44,694 nt of DNA from Prevotellaceae bacterium UBA1710 (GCA_002317355.1 DCJC01000006.1:84796-129489); one strand, 5' to 3'; positions 8,386 through 16,763 are shown, numbered from the stretch's first letter. Program-made: numbers and translations. The notes: generated from the sequence alone by a model not told the origin.

Positions 8386-10449
8386 ATGGAAGAGCATATT
8401 CCACGCGCCTCAATACATGCTGGCAAAGATAGAAAATCATTTCCTGTCCAAGTTAGCAATGAGGCAGAGCGAAGAGGCTGGGACGAAAAACGTTACCAGC
8501 TAAAGAACGCAGAGAAGGAGAAGAACAACCATTATAACTTCTCTCGCAAGCACCTCAATTTTGAGATTACGAAAGGTGGAAAGATAGAGCCTCTTGGCTC
8601 TAATCCTGTGCCTTTGTACATTCGACTACAGCAGCGTTATGAAGAACTTGGTTTCAAACCATACAAGGATGCGAACAATCCAGAACAGGTTTCACAGAAC
8701 ACGCCCAATTGTCTTGTGGACATTATCTTTAGTGGTGACCGTGATGTGATGAAGCGACTCGCTTTCGGTGACCAAGAGCTTGACACTTCCGACCCTAATG
8801 CAGACCAGAGTCACATCAAACTTCTGGATCCCATCCGGGAATGGGCGATGGACACTTACAAGTTTGCTTGTCGCAAATGGGGCGAAGAAAACGTCATAGG
8901 TTTCAGTGTTCATTGTGATGAGACCAACATCCATGCACATGTCCTTACGGTTCCTGTTGAACAGGTCAAGAAACATGGACGCATAGGTAGTGTGTATGTT
9001 AGCAATGACAATCCTGATGTAAAACTCACCACCAAGGAATGGAAGGCTCTACCAAAAGACGAGCGAGACAACTACACCAAGCATAAAGCAACCAAGGGCA
9101 TGGTTGAACGTGTGTCATACGCAAAGGTGTGGGGTGAGACAAAGAAGGAGAAGTCCGAATATCTTTCCCAACTTCATACTGATTATCATGATGAGGTTGG
9201 TTACAAGTACGGACTTGAACGTGGCATCCCTTATGAAGAGCTTTCTGATGAAGAGAAGCGTGAGCGCAAGCATAAGGACAAGGTAACACTTGAAGCTGAG
9301 CGCCAGGCAAAACTGGCTATCGAAGAAGCAAAACGACAGAAAGCAGAGATTGAAGCCGAGACCGCTGTCATCCAGCATCAGAAGAATGAAGCCCAGAAGG
9401 AACTGAAGACTGCTCAATCAGGTTTCCTTGCCAAGATCTTTCAGCCAGGCAAGTTCAAGAAAGAAGAAGCAGAAAAGATCAAGGAGTCATACGAGGCTGG
9501 TGTTAAGGAAACTATTGATGGCATTATAAAAGCTTCAGGTTTGAAGTGGAAGGGCGGAAAACCAACGGCTGACTCTATCGGTCAGAACTTCCGCATGACA
9601 TGGGACAGCAACAAGAATCTTGCAAAGGAATTGAAGGACAAGGATAGTCTTATTTCAGAGAAGGATGCTGAGATTAATGAACTCAATGTCAAGGTTTCCA
9701 ATCTGACAGAGGAGATCGATGGTCTCAAATTCCGCTTGACTTTGATTGATGAAGATGCGGTCCAGAAACTCCGTAACTCCAGAATTGCAGAGAAGACTCG
9801 TGCAGATAAGGCTGAGAGAGAATTGGGCAACCTCCGTTCTGCTCATGAGAATCTTTCAATGCAGTGGAACGCTCTGTGGAAAGAGCCCGAATTTAACGAG
9901 GCTGCTAAGAAGGTGAAAGAACGCAAGGAACGTGAAGCACGTCTCGCAGCAGAAGCAAAACGTGAGGCAGAAGCACGAATCACAAGACACAATTGCGTTC
10001 TTGACAAGTTCATATCTGAGGGACGGGCAGTACTCCGCGCATTTGCGTTGACCACAAGAACCTCATTTAACCAGAAAGAGGCATCATCAATCTATTATGG
10101 TATAATGGCATCTGCTTCCAAACATAATCACTCGCTCTTCAATAGTGGTGGAATTGAAGCATCCGTAAAAGACTTTCTTTCTGGTCTTTCGTGGAAAGAT
10201 TGTAGTGATTTTCGTGAAGAGTGCGTTTGTAGTTGGACAAAGTTGTTTGCTACAAAAGAGGTTGATTTCTCAGAGTCTGCCATTAGCAACTTCTGTGCAT
10301 TTGTAGATCATATGTCATGCAGTGCTGAGACATACGTCTCTCTCGGCGGCTCCAATGGATGTGCTGATCAGCTCACGAACTGGGATGGCACTCAGAAACA
10401 GGGACTGGGTGCGCCGATTAAGAAGAAAGCGGGTACTATTTCTATTTGA
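8386..10449 (+). CDS. mob: MobV-family relaxase (Mob/Pre)
   Basis: A 687-residue mobilization protein of the plasmid recombination/Mob family (MOBV). These nick one DNA strand at oriT and lead the strand into the recipient cell. The metal-binding motif is visible as H176-C-D178-E179-TNI-H183-A-H185, preceded by the N-terminal HIPRASIHAGKDRK segment typical of the family. From about residue 285 the protein is rich in charged heptad-like sequence, giving coiled coils at about 285-335 and 405-525. The C-terminal 130 residues are Ser/Cys-rich and differ from the relaxase remnant at 17928. No coupling protein or mating-pair genes lie nearby. Confidence 0.9.
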   Translation: MEEHIPRASIHAGKDRKSFPVQVSNEAERRGWDEKRYQLKNAEKEKNNHYNFSRKHLNFEITKGGKIEPLGSNPVPLYIRLQQRYEELGFKPYKDANNPEQVSQNTPNCLVDIIFSGDRDVMKRLAFGDQELDTSDPNADQSHIKLLDPIREWAMDTYKFACRKWGEENVIGFSVHCDETNIHAHVLTVPVEQVKKHGRIGSVYVSNDNPDVKLTTKEWKALPKDERDNYTKHKATKGMVERVSYAKVWGETKKEKSEYLSQLHTDYHDEVGYKYGLERGIPYEELSDEEKRERKHKDKVTLEAERQAKLAIEEAKRQKAEIEAETAVIQHQKNEAQKELKTAQSGFLAKIFQPGKFKKEEAEKIKESYEAGVKETIDGIIKASGLKWKGGKPTADSIGQNFRMTWDSNKNLAKELKDKDSLISEKDAEINELNVKVSNLTEEIDGLKFRLTLIDEDAVQKLRNSRIAEKTRADKAERELGNLRSAHENLSMQWNALWKEPEFNEAAKKVKERKEREARLAAEAKREAEARITRHNCVLDKFISEGRAVLRAFALTTRTSFNQKEASSIYYGIMASASKHNHSLFNSGGIEASVKDFLSGLSWKDCSDFREECVCSWTKLFATKEVDFSESAISNFCAFVDHMSCSAETYVSLGGSNGCADQLTNWDGTQKQGLGAPIKKKAGTISI

Positions 10450-10456
10450 AATTAAA

Positions 10457-10501
10457 TATGTGAGTGAGTGCGTCTATATTAGACACAATCTCACTCACAT
10501 A
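10457..10501 (+). terminator. Intrinsic hairpin after the relaxase gene
   Basis: TATGTGAGTGAG (10457-10468) pairs perfectly with CTCACTCACATA (10490-10501). The loop contains a smaller GTC/GAC pairing. No long T tract follows. It could be a bidirectional end for the relaxase and the oppositely oriented arsenic operon. Confidence 0.6.
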
Positions 10502-10669
10502 CTATATTACAGCGTTAATTCGTTGAGGACGGCTAATACCAATGGCGAGGGCACTTTACGATAGGAGGAGTTTGTCGTGAGAGGCAAAAATGCTTACCTT
10601 ACTCGTATATCTTCAGGATGAAGTCGGTGTTGGAATTGACAAATGGAGAGATGGTTGGATGTGTGTTGT

Positions 10670-11638
10670 TTACAACAAGGCATTGAACAGCCATCCGAGC
10701 AATATGATGGCGAGGGCAACCGTTCCGAAAAAGATGCCGATGAGGCGCATGTTCATCACCTTCTTGAGCATGGTCGCTTCGGGGAGCGAGAGTCCTACTA
10801 CCGACATCATGAAGGCGAGGGCTGTGCCGAGGCTTACTCCTTTGGCAACAAACACTTCGACAACAGGTACGATGCCAGCGGCGTTGGCGTACATCGGTAC
10901 GGCAAGGATTACCGCCAATGGTACGGCATACCAGTGCTCGCCACTCAAATACTCTTCGAAGAATCCTTCTGGCACATAGCCGTGCATCGTGGCTCCGATG
11001 GCAATGCCGATGATGACGTAGAGGATGACACCACGGATGATGCCGACAGCCTCCTTGATGATTTGTGGCATTTGCTGGATTAAAGTGGTGTGTTCGGTGG
11101 TCATTTCTTCTTGTGCACCATTTGCCATCTGCTGGATTTGCAATACCCAAGGACTCAAATGCTTCTCCAACTTCATCTTGCCGAGGATAAACCCACCAAT
11201 CGTTCCTAACAGGATGCCGCTGATGACGTAGATGGCAGTCACCTTCCAACCGAATGTTCCGGCAAACATTGCCACTGCCACCTCATTGACGAGAGGCGAT
11301 GTGATGAGGAATGAGAATGTTACGCCCAATGGAATGCCCCCCTTCACGAAACCGATAAACAGCGGAATCGATGAGCATGAGCAGAAGGGAGTGATTGCTC
11401 CGAAGAGCGATGCAAACAGATATTGCATGCCGTAGAGTTTTCGCGAGTTGAGGAAGTTGCGTAGTCGCTCTACAGGGAAATATGCATTGACAATGCCCAT
11501 CACCGTGCTGATGAGGAAGAGCAGAAGAATGATCTTCAGCGAGTCATAGACGAAGAAGTTGAGCGCTTCGCCCAAGCGTGTTGTGGCGTCTATGCCGAAT
11601 AGGTCATAGATCAGCCAATCTGCAAATTGTTGTATCAT
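10670..11638 (-). CDS. arsP: ArsP/DUF318-type permease
   Basis: The 322-residue product starts at 11638; a start 10 codons upstream is possible but would overlap arsC more deeply. It is a multi-spanning inner-membrane permease of the ArsP_1 (DUF318) family, marked by ITPFCSCSSIPLFIGFVKGGIP at about residues 81-102 and the mirrored VPMYANAAGIVPVVEVFVAKG in the second half. The CSC cysteines are typical of ArsP, which exports trivalent organoarsenicals such as methylarsenite. It is the last gene of the arsenic operon and overlaps arsC by ATGA. Export of another soft metal or metalloid cannot be excluded. Confidence 0.8.
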   Translation of the reverse strand: MIQQFADWLIYDLFGIDATTRLGEALNFFVYDSLKIILLLFLISTVMGIVNAYFPVERLRNFLNSRKLYGMQYLFASLFGAITPFCSCSSIPLFIGFVKGGIPLGVTFSFLITSPLVNEVAVAMFAGTFGWKVTAIYVISGILLGTIGGFILGKMKLEKHLSPWVLQIQQMANGAQEEMTTEHTTLIQQMPQIIKEAVGIIRGVILYVIIGIAIGATMHGYVPEGFFEEYLSGEHWYAVPLAVILAVPMYANAAGIVPVVEVFVAKGVSLGTALAFMMSVVGLSLPEATMLKKVMNMRLIGIFFGTVALAIILLGWLFNALL

Positions 11639-12117
11639 ATTTGAGGTTTTAAGGTTATGAGGTCGCATGCGTTATCCGAACAGCATTCTATCTTAATGCC
11701 TTTAATCTCTGATAGATAGAAATCCTGCATCTTTCGTTTGATCTCTTCACGTACTCTGCGGAACTCTGGTAGTATCTCTTCTTCCGTTCCCTTGAAGGCA
11801 TCGGGATCGTCAAATCCGATGTGCAGACGCTTGCCCACTTTACCGATGAATACCGGACAAGATTCGTTTGCTCCACCGCAAACGGTGATAACGTAATCCC
11901 ATGCTTCGCCAAGATACTGGTCGATGTGCTTGGGGTAATGTTTGCTGATGTCGATACCAATCTCTGCCATCACCTTTATGCCAAGAGGGTGTACCTCAGT
12001 TGCTGGCCGAATACCTGCAGAATGAACTTCAATTTGTGGATCAAGGCTCTGCAGAATGCCCTGAGCCATCTGACTGCGGCAACGATTACCGGTGCAAAGA
12101 ACTAATATACGTGTCAT
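11635..12117 (-). CDS. arsC: Arsenate reductase, thioredoxin-coupled low-MW phosphatase type
   Basis: The ATG at 12117 gives a 160-residue protein. The frame is open further upstream but overlaps the preceding gene. MTRILVLCTGNRCRSQMAQG carries the low-molecular-weight phosphatase P-loop CX5R (C8 to R14). VCGGANESCPVF supplies the two further redox cysteines of the thioredoxin-dependent ArsC mechanism, which reduces arsenate to arsenite through a disulfide cascade. It starts 2 bases after the ArsG-like gene and overlaps the permease gene. The Asp of the DPDAF block fits the general acid of the family. Confidence 0.85.
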   Translation of the reverse strand: MTRILVLCTGNRCRSQMAQGILQSLDPQIEVHSAGIRPATEVHPLGIKVMAEIGIDISKHYPKHIDQYLGEAWDYVITVCGGANESCPVFIGKVGKRLHIGFDDPDAFKGTEEEILPEFRRVREEIKRKMQDFYLSEIKGIKIECCSDNACDLITLKPQI

Positions 12118-12119
12118 AT

Positions 12120-12866
12120 TTACGCGAACATTGTGATTGAATAATAGATGCCGACTCCGATGAAGAGGATGGCGATGACGCGGTTGAACCATTTCTGGAA
12201 CACGGCTATCTTGCCCATTACTTTGCCCAATGATTGCATGCTGTAGGCAAGCACCCATGCTACTACGAGGACAGGCAAAGCTGTGGCGATGGCGAAGACA
12301 AGTGGCAGCAGATAACCCGCTGTTGCTTCGGCAGACATCGGAATGAGCATTCCGAAGTATAGCAAACCGCTGGTTGGACAGAATGCCATGGCGAAGAGGA
12401 TGCCGAGTAGTAGGGAACCCATGTTGCCTTTATAGCTCCCCTCGCCTTTGGGAGAGGGGCTGGGGGTGAGGCTAAGCTTCGGCAGATGCAACCTGTCTCC
12501 GAACAGCATAAATAAGCCGATGATGACAAGTGCAGGACCAAGGATGAGTTCGCCCCATTCGCTGATGACCTGCTGAAGTCCGAAGGTGTCCGCTCCTTGC
12601 CTTATGATATAGATAAGGATTACGCCGAGGAGCGTGTAAGCCAGTGAGCGACCGAGTGTGTAGAGCATTCCGCTCCACAGCACCCGTCTTTGCGCATTGC
12701 CTTTATCGTCATTCTCCTCCATGCAACTGCGAGCGATATAACCCACAGCGGTTACGTTGGTAGCAAGAGGACAAGGGCTCAGGGCGGTGAGCAATCCCAA
12801 CAGGAATGCAGTAATCACCGGCACCTGGCTGTTGTCTATGAGTTGGTTTAGAAAGTCCATCTGCAA
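12120..12866 (-). CDS. arsG: ArsG-family / CcdA-like membrane transporter
   Basis: A 248-residue membrane protein with six or so hydrophobic segments and the two CcdA/DsbD-type cysteine motifs, LTALSPCPLATN (about 25-36) and MAFCPTSGLLYFG (about 156-168). This layout matches the ArsG family, described as exporters of aromatic arsenicals in arsEFG operons. It sits directly after the ArsF-like gene, which supports that assignment. Between transmembrane segments a stretch reading LTPSPSPKGEGSYKGN (about 131-146) is encoded by a GC-rich repeat inserted in frame. A CcdA-like electron-transfer role with the adjacent thioredoxin-like proteins is the alternative. Confidence 0.72.
   Translation of the reverse strand: MQMDFLNQLIDNSQVPVITAFLLGLLTALSPCPLATNVTAVGYIARSCMEENDDKGNAQRRVLWSGMLYTLGRSLAYTLLGVILIYIIRQGADTFGLQQVISEWGELILGPALVIIGLFMLFGDRLHLPKLSLTPSPSPKGEGSYKGNMGSLLLGILFAMAFCPTSGLLYFGMLIPMSAEATAGYLLPLVFAIATALPVLVVAWVLAYSMQSLGKVMGKIAVFQKWFNRVIAILFIGVGIYYSITMFA
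12435..12473 (-). repeat. Palindromic GC-rich repeat inside the arsG-like gene
   Basis: CCCCTC (12438-12443) and GAGGGG (12454-12459) flank the loop GCCTTTGGGA, followed by CTGGGGGTGAGG. On the minus strand it encodes LTPSPSPKGEG in frame. A related G/C-rich palindrome with the same GGGCTGGGG module occurs at 41850-41869. Confidence 0.65.
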
Positions 12867-13301
12867 TTACTTTATTGCTTTCACAACCTTGTCCTTCAAC
12901 TCCTTGCGGAAACCCTCTGCATTGCTTCTTGCATTGGCAAAGGCAAAGCGAGTGAGGTCTTCTGCACCCTTAGGTGTAACCACGAAGAGCGACGAGAATG
13001 TCACCTTGTACTTGGCAGCTATCTTCTTGCCCTCCTCCGTCGAGAAATCAACGACGCGGAACTTCACCTTGCCTGCTTTCACTTGCTCTGCAAGTTCGCC
13101 CTCCACGAGAGCATTCGTCTCTTTCTCAATGGCCATGCAAGTCATACAACGTTGCTTGCCATGGAAGTAGATGATTTCAACTGGCGATTCTTTCTTTGCA
13201 ACGGTTTCCTTCTTTGTCTCTGGTGTATTATTGCCAGCACAAGCGGTAATTGTGGCTGTAGAAAGAAGAACAGCCATCATGATAATTGTAATCTTTTTCA
13301 T
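12867..13301 (-). CDS. arsF: ArsF-family thioredoxin-like lipoprotein
   Basis: A 144-residue exported protein. The N-terminus MKKITIIMMAVLLSTATITAC ends in a lipobox-like TAC, so it is probably a membrane-anchored lipoprotein. The mature part is thioredoxin-like: EIIYFHGKQRCMTCMAIEKE holds a CMTC pair (about residues 56-59), followed by a VDFSTEEGKKIAAKYKVTFSSLFVV strand-helix unit. The sequence matches the ArsF-family pattern, annotated as a subunit for reduction of nitrophenyl arsenicals. That function rests on family naming and on the neighbouring ArsG-like gene; a more general periplasmic redox role is possible. Confidence 0.7.
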   Translation of the reverse strand: MKKITIIMMAVLLSTATITACAGNNTPETKKETVAKKESPVEIIYFHGKQRCMTCMAIEKETNALVEGELAEQVKAGKVKFRVVDFSTEEGKKIAAKYKVTFSSLFVVTPKGAEDLTRFAFANARSNAEGFRKELKDKVVKAIK

Positions 13302-13342
13302 TTTACATGGGTGCTATTTGATTAAACATGTGTTATTGGGCT

Positions 13343-13573
13343 TTACTTCAATATCTCCAGTAACTCTTTTTCATTCTTCTGACCGCGAGCCACCACCTGA
13401 CCATCTATCACCAATGCTGGCAGAGACATCACGTTGTACTGCATCACCTCCATGATGTCGTCCACCTTCTCTACGGTGGCATCAATCTGATTGTTCTTAA
13501 CTACCGCCTCTACGAGCGAAGCGAACTTCTGGTTGCAAGCACATGAGCTTACCAATACTTTAATCTGTTTCAT
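13343..13573 (-). CDS. Small thioredoxin-like protein (ArsE-like position)
   Basis: A 76-residue glutaredoxin-like protein of the small TM0996/MTH895-type thioredoxin family. The fold is visible as VLVSSCACNQKFASLVEAVV (redox CAC near residues 10-12, where the family usually has CxxC), VEKVDDIMEVMQYNVMSLPALVIDGQVV with the cis-Pro of MSLPALV, and a C-terminal helix. It sits between arsR and the ArsF-like gene. By synteny it may correspond to ArsE of arsEFG operons. It could donate electrons to ArsC or ArsF. The shortened CxC motif deserves attention. Confidence 0.7.
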   Translation of the reverse strand: MKQIKVLVSSCACNQKFASLVEAVVKNNQIDATVEKVDDIMEVMQYNVMSLPALVIDGQVVARGQKNEKELLEILK

Positions 13574-13681
13574 AATCTTTTTGCCTCCTCTTAACTCTCC
13601 CCGAGGAATGAGAACCGTAACAAGGCTTGGGTTATATTATTAACGATGTTTATAATTCGCAAAACAACGAACATGTAGGTT

Positions 13682-13713
13682 TTAAGAAAACCCTCGAAAC
13701 TAATGACGAGGGT
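13682..13713 (-). terminator. Hairpin after arsR, terminator or attenuator within the ars operon
   Basis: ACCCTCG and CGAGGGT (13690-13696 and 13707-13713) form a perfect 7-bp stem with a 10-base loop. On the minus strand it is followed by TTTCTT. It lies between arsR and the rest of the operon and may reduce expression of the distal genes. ACGAACAT at 13667-13674, just downstream, repeats the half-site found at the arsR promoter. Confidence 0.6.
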
Positions 13714-13751
13714 ACAATTGGATCAAAGAGTGTGTTTGAGGATAAAGTGAT

Positions 13752-14081
13752 TTACTTGCAGCAATCCTCCTTCTTCTCGCACAATTCCATGTTAAAGAAC
13801 TCAGAGAAGAGCTGCTGAGCATACGCCCAGTTCTCACTGTTGATGCAATACTTCACTTTAGGCGTTTCAATCTCACCCTGTATTAATCCTGCATCCTTCA
13901 ATGCTGACAAATGCTGACTTACAGTAGCCTTAGCAATAGGTAACTCCTCATGAATGTCGCCAAAGTAGCAAGTGTTTTGCTTTGCTAGAAACTTCATGAT
14001 AGCAATGCGAGCCGGATGTCCGAGAGCCTTGGCAAATCCTGCCAGTGTTTCCGTCTTTATACAATATTTCTTTTCTGCCAT
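13752..14081 (-). CDS. arsR: ArsR-family metalloregulator
   Basis: A 109-residue winged-helix repressor: LAGFAKALGHPARIAIMKFL, DIHEELPIAKATVSQHLSALKDAGLI and the wing GEIETPKVKYCINSENW. ArsR proteins repress their operon until trivalent arsenic or antimony binds cysteines. The classic ELCVCDL motif is absent; the equivalent helix holds a single Cys (NTCYFGDI), and the C-terminus has a cluster, CEKKEDCCK (about 101-109). The sensing site is therefore probably C-terminal or mixed, as in several ArsR variants. It heads the minus-strand arsenic operon, and a promoter with an overlapping inverted repeat lies just upstream. Confidence 0.85.
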   Translation of the reverse strand: MAEKKYCIKTETLAGFAKALGHPARIAIMKFLAKQNTCYFGDIHEELPIAKATVSQHLSALKDAGLIQGEIETPKVKYCINSENWAYAQQLFSEFFNMELCEKKEDCCK

Positions 14082-14109
14082 AATAAGCGTTTGCTTGATT
14101 TCCTGGTCG

Positions 14110-14151
14110 CAAAGTTACGAACATTATTTCGAACTACCAAATATTGTTCGT
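14110..14151 (-). promoter_or_regulatory. arsR promoter with overlapping inverted-repeat operator
   Basis: On the minus strand TTTG (14141-14138) is 20 bases from TAACTTTG (14117-14110), a good Bacteroidota promoter. ACGAACA (14117-14123) and TGTTCGT (14145-14151) form an inverted repeat bracketing the promoter. This fits ArsR autorepression; binding is inferred. Confidence 0.75.
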
Positions 14152-14307
14152 GTTTTAACGATTAATTAACATTATTGCACGATAAATGTTTTTTTAACAA
14201 AGGTAGTTGTGGAGTTCTAAAGGAAAAATTGTTGTCGTCATCAACACCTACAGAGATAACAGCTCGATATAAATTAATAATAATTCTTATTACGTTAATG
14301 GTACGGT

Positions 14308-15291
14308 TTATTTCACTTCAAAGTAATCATGACACATAGACATTAGTTTGCTAACCACAATATCTCGTATGTCATTTGGACCAACAATCTCTACATCTGG
14401 GCCAAGGGATAATATAAAGTCGACAGCAGCATCTGTTCCAAAGCAATAGAGTGAAACTTTCGACATGGCGGTGTTCTCAGCTTCTTCTACATTATAAAGG
14501 AAACTGTTCTGCGATCGTATCTTCATCAGAGCAGTACTGTTTGCCATCAGAACAACCTCCTTCTTTGACTCTTCTCTTTTATGATGTCTCAATTCTGGTG
14601 CCATAGAAATGGCTTTGTGCAATTTGAAGTATTTGTTCTGGACAAAGCGTTCACCTGTGTTCTCAACTTGTACAAATTCTGATACCATGTAATACTGATA
14701 AGCAGGTTTCCCTTCCATGCTAAGCATTTCAACACATGTTGAAGGGTAATCACCCTCTGTAATACTAATGATGAACCATTGATTTTGTCTAAGGACAAGG
14801 CCATAAGGGTTGATGCGTACAGGTATGTGCTTTCTTTTCTTGTAATCCCAAGTTATTGCAAGAAGTACCTGATGATTCTCGATTGCTTCCATTATGACAT
14901 CCAAATGTTCCATGTTGAAGTTTTGATCTATGGATATTCTTCTTCGGATGGAATCATGCTTATAAAGCAATGCATTCAAGGCCATAGCATTTGTTGACCA
15001 TAGCAAAGGCGAATCATCGTAAAGGTCTGCTTTGTTACGGATGTAATACTTGTTTTTGTCATTGCCACCTGTTTCACACAATATCTCTATACCATACAGT
15101 TCTTTTATTCCTTCGCGATAGCGGTTGAATGTTGTGCGAGAAAGAGGACAACCTTCCTCCATACGACTTGTCACCCATAACTCATTCAGTTTCGAAAAGC
15201 TGATATGACCATGGGACACGATAGTTGAGATGAACCATTGATAGAGTCGTATGGTTTCACTGACTTTTGTGCTTACAGATTCCTTTTTCAT
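14308..15291 (-). CDS. WYL-domain transcriptional regulator
   Basis: A 327-residue regulator. The N-terminal about 90 residues contain a winged-helix segment (PLSRTTFNRYREGIKELYGIEI). A WYL domain follows, with HIPVRINPYGLVLRQNQWFIISI at about 152-174, and then a WCX-like C-terminal segment (VSLYCFGTDAAVDFILSLGPDVEIVGP). WYL regulators of this form often act as repressors of defence or mobile-element operons and sense nucleic-acid ligands. It is transcribed divergently from the HTH/membrane/sigma operon. A minus-strand -7 element TAACTTTG lies at 15325-15318, 27 bases upstream. Confidence 0.85.
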   Translation of the reverse strand: MKKESVSTKVSETIRLYQWFISTIVSHGHISFSKLNELWVTSRMEEGCPLSRTTFNRYREGIKELYGIEILCETGGNDKNKYYIRNKADLYDDSPLLWSTNAMALNALLYKHDSIRRRISIDQNFNMEHLDVIMEAIENHQVLLAITWDYKKRKHIPVRINPYGLVLRQNQWFIISITEGDYPSTCVEMLSMEGKPAYQYYMVSEFVQVENTGERFVQNKYFKLHKAISMAPELRHHKREESKKEVVLMANSTALMKIRSQNSFLYNVEEAENTAMSKVSLYCFGTDAAVDFILSLGPDVEIVGPNDIRDIVVSKLMSMCHDYFEVK

Positions 15292-15416
15292 TCCTTCTTT
15301 GCATAATTGGGTACGTGCAAAGTTAGTGTAAATATTTGAAATAAGCAGAAAGTTTTAGAAACAATCCATGTTTTGTTAGGATTAAATAACATACTCTGTT
15401 ATTCTTTGTTAACAAA

Positions 15417-15435
15417 TGTACCGTTATTCGGTACA
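15417..15435. promoter_or_regulatory. Palindrome in the divergent WYL/sigma intergenic region
   Basis: TGTACCG-TTATT-CGGTACA is a perfect 7-bp inverted repeat near the middle of the 298-base divergent region (15292-15589). It is a plausible operator for the WYL regulator, which is inferred from position only. Confidence 0.5.
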
Positions 15436-15535
15436 GTAACACGCATTATGCATATAGACATTTTTTGTATTATACGCGTGTGCGCTTAGATTTTTTGGTA
15501 TTAAAAAAGTTGTGTCTTATTCCATCTTTTATATA

Positions 15536-15543
15536 TAACTTTG
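15536..15543 (+). promoter_or_regulatory. -7 element for the HTH/sigma operon
   Basis: TAACTTTG matches TAnnTTTG and lies 46 bases before the 15590 start. No good TTTG is seen at the expected distance upstream, which would fit a regulated promoter or a different sigma factor. Confidence 0.55.
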
Positions 15544-15589
15544 CCAAAAATTTGAAATAAACAGCAATAAACTTACAATAATTTCAACT

Positions 15590-15895
15590 ATGGCAAACAA
15601 GGATAATTCAATTGTCATCATGACTCACAAGCAGCAGCATGAGCTCATAGAGTCGGCTGTTCGCAAAGCATTACGAGATTATCAATTACAGCATGAATTC
15701 AGAGACAATCAGACAAGACTTCTCACGGCAAAAGAGACACAACAGATGCTTGGTTGTTCTGCAACCACTTTGTGGCGATTAGGGAAGCTTCCCGATGGTG
15801 GATTATATCCAGTTCGTCTTGGTCCTCATAAGATAGCATATAAGTTGGATGACATAGAAGAGTTCATTACCTCACAGAAAACATATAAGAGATAA
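15590..15895 (+). CDS. Helix-turn-helix DNA-binding protein
   Basis: A 101-residue protein with an N-terminal amphipathic helix (HKQQHELIESAVRKALRDYQ). An HTH_17/MerR-type domain covers residues about 44-95: LLTAKETQQMLGCSATTLWRLGKLPDGGLYPVRLGPHKIAYKLDDIEEFI. It is the same general class as the excisionase-like proteins at 3113 and 5219. It is the first gene of a three-gene operon with the membrane protein (4-base gap) and the sigma factor. Control of excision or of this operon is possible; function unassigned. Confidence 0.75.
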   Translation: MANKDNSIVIMTHKQQHELIESAVRKALRDYQLQHEFRDNQTRLLTAKETQQMLGCSATTLWRLGKLPDGGLYPVRLGPHKIAYKLDDIEEFITSQKTYKR

Positions 15896-15899
15896 AAAT

Positions 15900-16763
15900 A
15901 TGAAAGAGAAAATATTAAGCGTTTGCATCACGATACTGGGATCTTTTCCTAATGTAATCCCTTTCGTTGTAGAGTTTGCAATCTTTACTATATCTGCTTT
16001 GGGATCAATAGGTGTAGGATTTCAGCATAGTTTGGGATGCTCCATGACAATAGCATTATTCTTTGTGGAAGCTGTTGTATTGAACGGAGCCTTAGCTATT
16101 GTTTTACGTTTATCAAATTGGACAATAGTGAAATTTACGGCAATAGGCAAAAAATATGCTACTCCATATATTATAAAGGATGTGCGTGAGACTTATGCCC
16201 ACAACTCTCTTTCTGACAAGGCTAGAGCAGAAGTGCTTGCTTTGTTTAGGGAGTATGGAATGGATGGTTTGCCAGAAAATATAAAGAATTATATACGCAA
16301 TCAACAGGCTTTGGAGGAAATGATCACGAGGCTTAGAAGAATTGAAGAAGATAGAATAAAGAAAAGGAACATCCTTGTTGAGGAATATACCAGGCTTTTC
16401 TTTGCCGGACGATTAGAGGACTACCGTTCATTGAATGAATCGATCATTCGTTTTTTGGTATGCATGGACGCTGATATGCGCTATGAACAGCTTGCTTGCA
16501 ATAAGTCATATTCTAAGGCAGACATTAGAGTGTTTTGTTCTAACGTACAGATGTTTTGTGAATTACCTGTCGATGTTATGGCAAAATTCCAAGAAAAGGT
16601 GTTTGGCAACTGGTTCCCTAACACGTCATTAGATTCATTGATAAGCAATTTCAGCAAAACATCTTCAAGCAAATTCTCGAAAATATCTGACTCTGTCTCA
16701 CTTGAGGAGATAGTTGAGGATATGAGAAGAACATGTAATCCGAATAATAATGAAAGCATATAA
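15900..16763 (+). CDS. Membrane protein of unknown function
   Basis: I do not recognise this 287-residue protein. It has two hydrophobic segments near the N-terminus (residues about 18-38 and 46-71) that could span the inner membrane, then a long mostly helical, charged cytoplasmic-looking region (EEMITRLRRIEEDRIKKRNILVEEYTRLF). The C-terminus is Ser-rich. Its start follows the HTH gene closely and its end overlaps the sigma-factor start by 14 bases, so the two are translationally coupled. A membrane-bound anti-sigma or sensor role is conceivable from that coupling alone; no anti-sigma domain is visible. Confidence 0.6.
   Translation: MKEKILSVCITILGSFPNVIPFVVEFAIFTISALGSIGVGFQHSLGCSMTIALFFVEAVVLNGALAIVLRLSNWTIVKFTAIGKKYATPYIIKDVRETYAHNSLSDKARAEVLALFREYGMDGLPENIKNYIRNQQALEEMITRLRRIEEDRIKKRNILVEEYTRLFFAGRLEDYRSLNESIIRFLVCMDADMRYEQLACNKSYSKADIRVFCSNVQMFCELPVDVMAKFQEKVFGNWFPNTSLDSLISNFSKTSSSKFSKISDSVSLEEIVEDMRRTCNPNNNESI

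Noticed and set aside
10599..11249. Open frames overlapping the ArsP-like permease
   Set aside because: His/Arg-rich, no recognisable domain, and opposite or shifted relative to a clear multi-spanning permease.
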